NCBI GenBank assembly: GCA_902729315.2
Contig: LR746265.1
Location: 2,832,892 to 2,896,891, forward strand
DNA length: 64,000 nt
Direction of reading: 5' to 3'
DNA from: Spirodela intermedia
Lineage: Eukaryota > Streptophyta > Magnoliopsida > Alismatales > Araceae
The notes under the pieces: generated by a model
Seen by the model: only the letters and a program-made list of their open reading frames with translations
Told to the model about the DNA's origin: nothing
The model's database searches: none
Shown: piece by piece, positions 10,713 to 21,828 of the stretch
How positions within the stretch are numbered: the stretch's first letter is position 1
Layout: every line of letters begins with the position of its first letter
Position numbers and translations under genes: made by a program

Positions 10713-12300
10713 CGTGTCTGCAAAGTTCACTATCCTCTGCTCTGCTTGTGAATCCTCCGGAGAATACCGGATTTGCAGCGCCTCACCAGCAGAACCGCCT
10801 GTCGCTCCTCAGCATTGGAGCCATCGTCGGCGCTTCAGCGCCGCCGAATTCCCCGAGGATCTAGAAAACGCCGCCGCAGCACCACTGTGAGTCGAAAGCA
10901 GTGGCCAGCGGAGGGCCGGAGAAAAATGGATTCCCCCGCCGGAGCCCGAGTGGGACGACACTTAAAACAGAGCTCTCGAAGAAGTGTATACCTTCAGTGG
11001 AGAAGCCCGAGGACGCTGGTCACGTTCTCCTCTTCCACCCCACCGGCGGGAGGCTCCGGAGACGACGGCGGAGAAGATGGCTGGCAAACGTGCGTCTCCC
11101 GCCGTCTCCGCGGCGTCAGATCGGAGCTCCCGTGTGCCGACGACGACTCTTCTGTCCGGGTTTAATACGAAACCAGGAGCTCCGTGCTCGAGGACGCCAG
11201 TTAATCCTCCCGCCGTGGAACGGAATAAACTACCCTGCGAAGCCAAGAGTTTGACCAAGCGGACGGCCGCAGATCGGCGAATGGGTAAACGAGCCCCCTC
11301 GCCCGTTGACCTTGCCCCCCCTCCCTCGGGGCCCACGAATGGTAGAAGAGAAGCTACAGTCCATAGGGTCAGTGGGCCGTCGCCCTCCGCAGTTGGCTGG
11401 GAGGTCGCTGTCAGGCGAGCACTGGCGTATTAGAAGACGCAGAATACGGTGGGGCACGAGGCGGCTCGGCCCTTCGGAATCAACACGTCACCGTGGCATC
11501 TTCCTTTTCGATAAGAATGGAAAGGATCGACCCCCCCCCCCCCCCACAGCGCTTTCACGCCGAAAAGGGACGGACGGCCTTCGTTTTTCTTATTGTGCGT
11601 CGATTATGATGCTTGCCGTTCACAAGGCTTTGACCCGAGACGGTGAAACCACAGGAGATAAGGATCTGAGGCCAAAGATCGCCTCCGACGAAACGAAGAT
11701 TTATTGGACCGACGAGCCGTTGATGCGGTCTTCCAGGTGTCATCACCTTGGTCCTGAACCTGGCCCGTCAATAACTCAGCATCTAACCGATACTTCATTA
11801 TTGTTGTCATATTTCCTGTCTTACTATCACCCACGTGGTATCCAATTCCCTCCTCCCCCACACACACTCCTCTTTGGGGTGGGGGTGGGGGGTGGGGGTT
11901 GGGTGGGGGTGGGGAGGGAGGAGGGGGAGCCTTTTCACGGGTGCTATCAGGCTGGGGGATGGAATTGGTTAAAGCCCTTGTCCATGTAGTTTACCCATGA
12001 AGCGTCAGTAGTTTTCTTTGTTCGGAAGGGTGTTCCGTGGTAATGTGGACGAGAAGAACAAGATGTTGGCCCCCATAATAATACTAACAAAACCGGTGAT
12101 AGGTCAGCAACGCTAGAAACTAGATGCAGCATAAAGCCCGGTATAAGCCGAAGAAAGTGACGCGATAGAAATGAGGCGGGGGTGCGGGTGGGAAAAGGAC
12201 GAAGTCATTTAATGAACATTGAGTTTAGTATACCAAGGTCAAGGGTGTACTTGGGCCAGGCCGTGAAGATGTGTGGGGTCCTCGATTGACAAGGCCATTC
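10713..12300. other. Upstream region of the translocator gene
   Basis: Holds the GC-rich 5' UTR and promoter of the minus-strand translocator gene (about 10713-11300). It also includes a run of 15 C at 11531-11545 and a long G-rich tract near 11.9 kb. Open frames here are GC-driven and show no known protein. After about 12.3 kb the composition switches sharply to AT-rich. Confidence 0.5.
11876..11929 (+). repeat. G-run tract with G-quadruplex potential
   Basis: About 54 bases made almost only of runs of three to six G separated by T or A. More than four runs with short loops give the classical quadruplex pattern on the plus strand. Confidence 0.8.
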
Positions 12301-13478
12301 TAGACCTGTACCACGTTTACAAAATGATCTTTCACTAACATGGGTTTATTAATACATTCCAAGAAGGACACTATTCATGTGGCTCGTTACAGAGTATAAA
12401 ATTATTGACTCTAATGAGATTTGAAAATACGTACCTAACGTACTTTAATCTACTCCATTGGAAATATCTTCTTGGTCAATGATTATTTACATAAACATGT
12501 TAAATTAAGTTGATGCCTTTGACTCACTAACAGTGGTATCTGATTGGGAAGTCTCCAAGAGAAGGGGTATGAATGTAGTCTAACTATCTATGATGCTATA
12601 TATTTTTTTTAATCAAATATCATGTAAGATGGTCGATGAACTATGGTATTTAGATTATGCATTTAAATGCCACAGTTAATTCTACCAAGTTTAATCATAT
12701 TGTGTATCACTGCTAGAAAAACAAAACCAGAGTGAGATTGATGAAATAAACATGGGATCCATAAATTGAATAAGTATCATATGCCTAGTTGTTAGATAAA
12801 TAATATTATTCATCTTGATATTATAATATCCTAGACAACTGTCCAATTTCAAAGTTATAGTATGTCCAATATCATATCTAGTTTCATGCATTTATCCTCG
12901 TGTTCTTTAAAATTGATCATTAGTGTTTGGAGACTAGATAAAATAAAGAATGTCAATTAAGAAACATCAAGCCCAAATCCACCTCAATTTAAAGTCACAT
13001 TAAATGTAAATCTGTTTTAGGTGTATTTGTTCCAAGTGAAAAAAAGATATTCACATGTTCAAAGGCAATAAGCAAGATGTGACTATTTACACAGATGTAT
13101 CAAATAAAAACATGTATATTTATTTTATGATAAAGGATGAGACTTGGTACCAACCTGGGATAGCCACAAATACTATTAAAAAAATGAAAAAAATAAATCA
13201 AGGTCATCAAGAAAAGTCAAAACACCATTTATATTTTAGTCTACCATGTATGCTTAAAGCATGCTAGTTATTGTTGAAGATATTTATTTTGTGTTTTCTC
13301 CCAACTAGCAAAGCCAAATATTTGAATTTAGCCAAGGAGATGTGAACATTTAGACATATATATCAAATAAAATATATCATCCTTATTGTAATAGAATGAG
13401 GGTGACTTGCTACTATGGATATTGGAATCCACCACCTTCAAACATGCAACAAAATAAAGTTGACCCATTACGAAGGGT

Positions 13479-13750
13479 TAAACCCAATTTAAATTTTGGC
13501 CCAAGCATGCTTATGTCATCTTAGCCACCTTATATGAACATTACTTCATATCTATATGTTCTTTTATTTTAGCTCTCCATAAACTAGGTCAATTATTAAG
13601 TATGTCATTCATTAGAGTTAAACTCTAGCATAGTTCAATTTGAATTTTGGCCCATGCATGCCTATATCATTTTAGTCACCGTATATGAACATTACTTCAT
13701 ATATACATGTTTTTTTATTTTATCTCAATTACTAGACCAATTACTAATAA
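13479..13750. repeat. Diverged tandem direct repeat, period about 151 bp
   Basis: Two copies, about 13479-13600 and 13630-13750, share AATTTTGGCCCAxGCATGC, the block TATATGAACATTACTTCATA and the tail TTTATTTTA. Weaker related copies lie at about 13050-13266 and 13340-13480, sharing GATGTGA followed by ATCAAATAAAA. Confidence 0.75.
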
Positions 13751-14548
13751 ATCTTAGATTTCCACATGACCTACAAACTCTTCATAAACCTTCAATGTCC
13801 CTATTTTTAGCCCCTCGGTTATGATTTTTCTGTAGATAATTGAGCAAACTAGGGTTAATTGCTAATTATACAACAAAATGATAAATATCAACCTAATACC
13901 TTCTATTTGTGCTTCCACATTCTCTCTCACTCACTCATTGTTACAAATACTTAGGTTCTTCTCTCTAACATTGGGAATCATTCTTTAGCAAGTGACTACA
14001 ACAAAGCATTTCCCAATTGCTAGTATTGTGTTGAACTCATTATAACCAAATAAGAACCAAGAAAGGGGTGGGAAATAACTAGTATTTTCTTAGTTCACAA
14101 CTAGGTGATCAATTTATGTTTTAGTTTATGTGAATTATTTGCGTACACATGTCTCAATAACAAAAATAATACAAAATTTTCTAATTGTTTGGGTTCCTTA
14201 CTATTTACTATAATAAGTTTTCATAAGTTGACTTCTGAAACCTTGAATGTCTTGAAATTGACAAACACTTATGATGGCAAAAAAATATGCTTTGATATTT
14301 TTATTATCATAGTCTATCATGGTTGATGTTTAAACATATGAAATTCATATCGTTGAACAACATCACATATGAAAGTTGATATGCCAGCAAATGAAAAGTC
14401 ATATTGTGGAATAATAAATGATATCAAAGTTGATTTTTCATTGTAAGAAAACTTACATTATATATTATTACAATACATAAAAATTGATATTTCAATCTAT
14501 GAAGGGTTACATATCATTTTAAGGGTGTTCATCTAGCTTAAAATATTA

Positions 14549-14781
14549 TTTATGACATAATTCTCATTTACTAAAATATTATATGTAATATACGAATTTA
14601 TTTACATAATGGTCCTTAGATTGATAATTGTGGTTGTAATGTAAAAATATTTAAATATAATATCAACTTTTCAATCTAAAAATATTTACATTACAACCAC
14701 AATTATCAATCTAAGGACCATTATGTAAATAAATTCGTATATTACATATAATATTTTAGTATATGAGAATTATGTCATAAA
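14549..14781. repeat. Near-perfect 97-bp inverted repeat (hairpin/foldback)
   Basis: The left arm 14549-14645 is the reverse complement of the right arm 14685-14781, with one mismatch over 97 bases by direct reading. A 39-base AT-rich spacer separates the arms. The outer ends read TTTATGACATAATTCTCAT and its complement. No coding capacity. It could be a foldback or MITE-like element or a recent inverted duplication. Transcription would give a long perfect hairpin. Confidence 0.9.
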
Positions 14782-17140
14782 ATAACATAGCATCTAAGGT
14801 GTAATATCTTGATTTTTAGAATTTTTATTGAAATTATAAGTAATGAACACAATGAGTAATATATAACTATACATATCAAACTCAATATTTTAATTCATAA
14901 GAATTGTTGTGAAATTGTATTGTATATGAAGCACAATATTTTAGTACATAGATTTTACATTGCATGATACGTTAGTATATGATCTTAAAATTAAATACAT
15001 AAAACTTAAGAGTTTCATGTTGCAATATAAAATAACATGACATTATATTCATTTTGAATCATGGAATCATCTAAGATCAATACTAGACAATATTAGTAGA
15101 AGAATTTGGTTCTAGACCAAATTTAGAAAGAAACAATAACATTACTATGATCAAGTGAAAGCTCTTTATTTGGTGTTTGCAAGCTATATTCAAAGTAATA
15201 TTGAATGCAAATTTTTCAAAAGGTGAAGAAAAGATGATTTATAACATGCTTTTCATAAACAAGAGAAAATTCAAAATAAGGATACAAGAAAAGGTTAACA
15301 AGCACACAAATGTAAATCTTAATAGGAAAAATGGCTAATTTATCCCTTCTTGATGGTTCATTTGTGGCTTAATAGGAATTGAAATAAAATTTTCATTAAG
15401 TATACTTATTGAACAAAATAGTTTTTAATTTATCTCACACCACTAGGTTTATGGTTCTTATTAGCCACTTGCAGAACATTAAGCATTAGCTTGCTAATTT
15501 AGATTCATAGCTCTAGATAAGCTTGAGTACACCAACACATGCTTTTAATGATAACACTTTAATAAAAACACTTATATAAAATGTAAATCTAAAGAATTTC
15601 TTTACAAATTATTCCTTAAAGTTTTAGGTGTGAACACTTTGAAGTTGAAAGCTTAATAATTTTGCATATGCACATGATTCTTATTTTTCCTTAAAAAATG
15701 TAAAAGTCCATGATTGCGAGGTCTATTGCCTTCAATATTGTGATATATCTTTTATATAGACAATTTTTCAAAAGAAATAAATAATTAAAATTTACATTTT
15801 TTACAATTATTTTGACATACAATTATGGGCAAAACCTAATGACTAGCTTAACACATTGTATTACTATAACAGTCTTATTTTGTCATCTAGTGCATCACAT
15901 TATAATTATTCAACTCATGTCTCTTTCTACGCAACTTTTTAAAATAAAAACATAATAAACATAATATTTGTTGTATTTATTTTTTTATAGATTTCAATAG
16001 AGGTTTAAATATGATAATGTTGTGTTTAAGACATAAAAAGGAATGTAGTATCATAAAATTATTATTTTAAAAATTAAAATATCTTTTTACTCAAAAGTTA
16101 ATAATCTCTATCGCTTTGATTTTGTTTGACAAAGGATGTTTATCACATCCCCGTTTTCTTTATAGTTCATTCTTATTATAACCCCTAAGCTTATTTTGAT
16201 GACTAAATGAGATCAATTAATAGGTATATAATTGTAGTCTACTTTATTTGTAAATAGATAAATGTTTTATGTTTAATTTTTTGATTTTTTCGGTCCTTAT
16301 TATATGTTTGTATAAAATGGCTGAAAAATATTTTTAAAGTTGGAATTAATGATATTGAAAATATAAATAGTTTAAATAAAAATAAAATATTGTTATGGAT
16401 GATAGAAAATAATACCTATGAATAGAAAAGGTTGGTAGTACTCTAATTGTTATAAGATTTTAATATATGTTTCAAATTGGGGCTATATAGTAAAATTTTC
16501 ATCAATTTAGCTTTGGATGCATGCCACTTTAAAAAGTAAATACAAGAGTTATGTGACCTAATCAATGTATAATAAATCATGTAAAGTCACACAATTAAGA
16601 TTTATAAAAATTAAAATAATCATAATTAAATAAATAAAAATTGAAATTTAAGTAAAAAATAATTAAAGTATAAACTATATAGTTTTGACTTCGTGGTAGT
16701 GATCATCAGAATTTTATATGTTCATAAGGAATATTACGTGATACCTATGGCCTCAAAGGTTCTCTTTAGACATTGATGATGTAGGCAATCTCTAGATTTT
16801 ATTACAAAGTTTAAAAATCAATGAAATAAGTTGATGAGTCATCTACAACAGTTGTCACATATCACAGATAAATTTGATAGAGGTGAGGCATGTCTTAGAG
16901 AACTTCATCCTGAAGTCAACACATCAAGAGAATGTTATTCATCACATCTAATACGTTATGAGTAGTTGGTAACTCATTTTCAATGAATTGTCATCTTCTC
17001 GATGGCGGCTCATTCCTCAATCAATCAAAGATAATTTTTTGATAAATTCATGATCTTTTTATCCATAATCATTTGATAATTAGTAATGATACCATGCGAA
17101 TTACATTAACGCTTTGTAAGAAAATATAAATTTTAGTTTT

Positions 17141-17207
17141 AGTGAGATTTGAACCGTTGTTGGTTGCTTGGCTACATGAGTGAGAGTTAACCAATTACAC
17201 TTATACC
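17141..17207 (-). mobile_element. tRNA-derived SINE-like fragment
   Basis: On the minus strand an A-box-like TGTAATTGGTTAA lies 44 bases before a B-box-like GGTTCAAATC. That is the start-to-start spacing found in tRNAs. The anticodon arm and acceptor stem do not pair, so it is not a working tRNA gene. A SINE head or degenerate tRNA relic fits best. No tail or target-site duplication was identified. Confidence 0.35.
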
Positions 17208-19480
17208 TTTACATAGTGACATCATAGATGCACTTACTTCTCATAAATCATGAATATTCTATATATAAAAATATGTAAAACTTACATCAGTTTAATCCAA
17301 CATCAGTTGTTATTGATTATTTGAGACACATATGTAGTAATTTCTGTTTTCGTCATAAATGTACTTTCTCATGTGTCTATTATAACCACTCATTACCCTA
17401 TGCACAATTACCCACTTGTGACATGGAAGGAAAATGACACATATATGCCCATAATTGGTCCTTAACCACTTGAGCCCCCTATTTATGGCTTTGCCTAATT
17501 GTGCTTTTGACTTGCTTGTAGGCCCGACTAGTTAACATGTCTCTATTTTTTAATATATATATATTTATTTTATCTTAAAAATATGATTATAAAAATATTA
17601 TAAATTTATATAAAATTACATGATTAGTTAAAATTTTACATTAATTAACTAAAAACTTATTTTCTTAATTTAACATATATATGTCTATTTATTATGAGTT
17701 AAGGCTTAAAATATATTAACTTGTGATAATGAAGACTTATCAAAGAAGATGGTGGCAAAAGCCATAGGTATAGATGACCACTTTATAAGTTTTTCTATCA
17801 CATATCCAATTGTGAAATGTGAAATAAGTTAGACTTATGGTTTTCACAAATATAATCTTTTTAGCTAGTAGTATTATTGATTTGATTTTCATGATAAATA
17901 TAATCATATATGTATAATTTGGCATTTATATTATTTGCAAATATATTGAAAATAAGGGTTTAAGAAAGGGGTTCATGAGGAATTCATAGAAAAATGTAAA
18001 ATATAATAAGAAAGTAGATAAGCATTATGATTCAAAACTCGTACACAAAAGATAAGCAATCATGCACATAATATATGCTGGCTTGATAACTTCAACAAGA
18101 GTAGAGTATGGTTCAATTTTTATGTTTATTAAGTTGTCATTATGTTACCAAAAATATAAGTCATATATATATATTATAAATCCTATATATTTACTTGTAA
18201 AGATTCATAGAAAATAATGGTGAAATTTTAAGCATGATATTATGAATCAATAACATAAGAAAAATTATTACATAAAAATGAAAATTGTTGCAAGAAGTTA
18301 GGCAATGGTTGAGTTATTACATTTTGGGAAATTTAAGTAACATTCAATATAAGGGTTTTAAAAATACATCAGATTTGATGTGTGCTTAGATAAAAGATTC
18401 AAATATTGATATCATTTAATATTTTTCGTGATTATTTTATTTTTAATATTTATATTATTCATATCATTTTTCAGTGGACACATACATCATTCATACTGGG
18501 TTTGCCATAGTCCAAATTAACTATCTATAGGTTCCTCATTAGTGTATATGGGTGAGTTTACTTTATATTGGCATATTAACCATTTGAGATTATTTGTCAT
18601 TTTTAATGCCAAGTGGGTATTTCCAATAAATAGGGAGTACTCAACTTCAACAAGTGATTCATCAAGACATAATGGGTTCATAAGGTCTACTAAACTTTAT
18701 TACAAATGCTTACTTATCTTGGCAGTATTTGAATATTTTGCATATATTTTAGTCAAAGATTTTCACAAGTACATATTGAATAACCTTCCCAACTAATAGA
18801 ACTTTTAAAAAATTAAATAATGACATATTGAATAAACCCTCCCAACTAGCAAACGTTTTAAATGGGGTATTCTAGTATTAATCTCATGCCTTGAAGTACC
18901 TATACTTCAAGAATGTTGTGTTAGATTGATGATTTTTTATTCATCATTTTATATATCTTTATTACTTTAGAAGATCTCTTTAAAAGTAATTGGATGCTAT
19001 TATTTTTTTGTCTCTCACTATTTTTCAGAACCTTCTTATTCCCTTTTGTTGGAAAATTATATTCGTATCACATAATTTAAGATGCAAAATATTAGATGAC
19101 CATAAAGTTCATGTGAATTTTATGCCAAAATATTTTTTTCCTCAAAATATATTTAGATAGTGTAATGAATATGATTGGATTATATATTAGGGTGTCAAGG
19201 TGAAACCAATGGAGGGTTTTGGGTGCAAAGATAACAACCCATAAAGAATTGGCCTTGTTTATGGGAAGCTAGAACAAAAAGCCTTATATTTATTTATCCC
19301 TAAATATTTACAAAAAAATATTTATCAAAATAACATCGTATTTAAATATGAGCGATGAAAAACAACCTTGGATTATCGGCTCCTGAAGACGATCGAAAAG
19401 AGCAAGCCCATTAAAAAAAGTCAATCCTAATCCATCTGAGCCCATTAATGGTCATACCATTTTTGTCACCCACATGGACA

Positions 19481-21828
19481 TTCGCTTTATACTTCTAGCT
19501 CCCAAGAGGAAAACCTCTCCTGCATAATCTACGATGAAGAAGACGTCTTAGCTGCTGCAGCCGGCGCCGGCAGCCGCCACCTTGGACTCGTTCAGTTGAA
19601 GTTCCATGTTCACCGGGCTGGCTGAGCAGGGAAGGGGAAGACAGCGAAGAAGAACAAGCGCCGCCAGACTTCCAGGGACTTTTCTCTTTCCGCTGCTGGG
19701 ATCCCATCCTTGCACATAGGTCATCCTTCGCTGTTCGACCGCCTTCCGGCGAGGACGCCGGGCCCTTCTCCCCTGTGCCGCTGCGCCTGCGCCGCCATGG
19801 ACCACAGCATCTTCCTCACGCCACCGTGACGCCACTGGGTTTGTCGGGCATCATTTACTCGGCTAATTCGTTAAGGGACTGTGCTCGTGGGGCCACCCTC
19901 AGAACGCCCTTACGGCGCTGCCATCGAGAGGAGATTTTTTTTTTCCCTCCCTCTTTTCGGCTGCGTAGTCATACGCCGGCCGGTGAGGAGGGGTGGACAA
20001 CCGATGCCGCCTCTCGCACTTAGCGACCTCGAAAGCGCCGCGCATTCATCCGCAGCGGTGGGCGCTGTCGCAATCTACCGCTGCAAGTGGTTGCCGTGGG
20101 GGACCGCCGGGGGCGTGGTGGAAGGCTCTAAATGCTCCGCTTGCCTTCATTTTCCGAGCGTTCCTAGGGCAGAGGAGACGGAAAAGGAAGGTCCGAATCT
20201 GTCCTCATCGGATTTTTAAGTCACAGTTTCGTGCCTGTGGTTTTACCGTCGACAATCCCGGCTGCGCTGTGTCTCGGAGAGGCCGGGTTTTGACGCCGGT
20301 CCGCTCCATTTTTCATGATTAATTAACTCCAACTCCAACTCGAAAGCCCCTATTTTTATTCCAACTCTATGAAGGTCACCGTCAACATCTACTTCGCTTC
20401 TGTCATAGCATCCCTACAGCGATTTATGGTTTCTTGTCATCCGTCGTGAGTCTCCGATCTTCACCTGCAACCCAGCAGTTGTCGCAGGGTATATTCTTTT
20501 CTGCCTCGAGATTTTTGGCCGAGTGATGGTAACTTTTGAAAAGCTTTTCCTCTCCCTGTCGTCCTCGCCATGACCAGCAGTAAAACCCTCCGAGCAATGT
20601 TCCTGCGAGTGATTACTTACAGAGGCAGAAGGTCGGAGAATTGGAGAAGGGAGCTTTGTCCTCACAAATCACAAAAGATTAGCAGATTTCACCAGCAATT
20701 GACAGCGTCACTCCTCTCCCATCCTGCCCTTGTCTTCCTTTCTCCCGGAGCAACGAGGCAGCACCAGCTGAGACGAGAGCTTTTAGATCTCTTTCGACTA
20801 ATATTAAGGCATCACACGGAGTCCCCGGGAGGGGACCGACACTGCCCCCCCCCTCTCTCTCTCTCTCCTCAATATTGACGAGATTCTTGGAGGTTCCGGC
20901 AGCTGTAGATGCTCAAGATCAATAGGTCGGAGCATCTTCCGAGAGGAAAAGCCGGGGCTTTATCTTGTGGTTTCCACAAGGGTGTTACGAGGGCCGTCAC
21001 TCTTGATCCTTGAGAGCCGGGTTCCCGTAGAAAGTAGTTGCGCCGTCGCCGGTAGGTTAATTAGGGAGTAATGGTTAAGCCGACGTTGGCGGTTATGTGA
21101 CGGGAAACTCCCTCTTCTCACGCTATTTCCGCTAAATGGGGTTACCCTTTTACTTGTCGAAACGTCACCTCGCTGAAGTCTCCCGTTTGTTCTCTAGCGC
21201 TGGTCTGCTCCATCTTCACTTGCGACCCCCAATTCCACCACACTGGCTTCTGCTCTCTCGGGTTAATTAGATTTTTTTCTGCCCACTTCGCATCTCAGAT
21301 CCCTCCTCCGCCTTCGTGGGCCTGTTCTTAGACATTCATCGTGGGCACCGAGGGGAGTTCTGCTTCTCGTATTTTTTTTGGGACAGCCTTCCTCCTCTTG
21401 TTCGAGAGTGGTCAGTCTCTCTCTCGCCCAGCTGACCGCTGTGCCTTGTTATTCGATAGGCTGTCTGCGACTCCACCCTGACATTTCTGTCCTGCATCAA
21501 TCAGCCCCTTCTCTCTCAATTCTCTCCCGGCGTACAACTTCCAGGTTATAACGCGCCAGTGCTTTGGGACTTCTGGAAAGGAGGCCGGAAGCCTATCCAG
21601 ATCCATTTTCCAAAAGGTTCCCATCAGAAAATCCACTGCCTTGGGAATCCCACCTCCAGGAGAAGGGGTAAGGTTGGGAAGCGCCTGAATCTCCTTTTCC
21701 GGAGTTTGATTGGGTATAAGAACGTACTCGTCGCCTCTCCCTGCCCTCTCACGAAACCCATCTGTGCTTCTGTTTTTTCTTCCTGTTTCCAGACTGTATG
21801 CACTCAGTTTAGACCGTGGCGTTGGAAG
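19481..21828. other. GC-rich upstream region of the MYB gene, no certain gene
   Basis: Composition turns GC-rich again at about 19.5 kb. A minus-strand frame (19548-19835) encodes 95 residues with a hydrophobic stretch (SLAALVLLRCLPLP), but I recognise no family and splice partners are not evident. The right part, about 21.1-21.83 kb, is likely promoter and 5' UTR of the MYB gene. The pyrimidine tract ending TTTCCAG at 21792 could be a 5' UTR intron acceptor. Confidence 0.4.

Larger units (their letters stand above)
12301..19480. other. AT-rich gene-free block with decayed repeats
   Basis: About 7.2 kb of strongly AT-rich DNA. No open frame resembles a gene, transposase or retroelement polyprotein. 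It includes diverged tandem copies around 13.0-13.75 kb, a 97-bp inverted repeat, a SINE-like fragment, and a short direct repeat near 18770 and 18821 sharing ACATATTGAATAA. It looks like decayed repeat DNA. The edges at about 12.3 and 19.48 kb are abrupt. Confidence 0.7.

Noticed and set aside
11306-11989. 227-codon plus-strand frame in the translocator upstream region
   Set aside because: It runs through the C15 and G-run tracts and has no family resemblance; GC-driven open frame.
17141-17207. Functional tRNA gene
   Set aside because: A and B boxes are spaced correctly but anticodon and acceptor stems do not pair.
19548-19835. 95-codon minus-strand frame with a hydrophobic stretch, possible small secreted peptide
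   Set aside because: The hydrophobic part is internal and no known peptide family motif is visible; kept only as a note in the stretch description.
21559-21828. Upstream in-frame extension of the MYB protein
   Set aside because: The extra residues have no similarity to the family, and a likely splice acceptor (TTTCCAG) lies within it.
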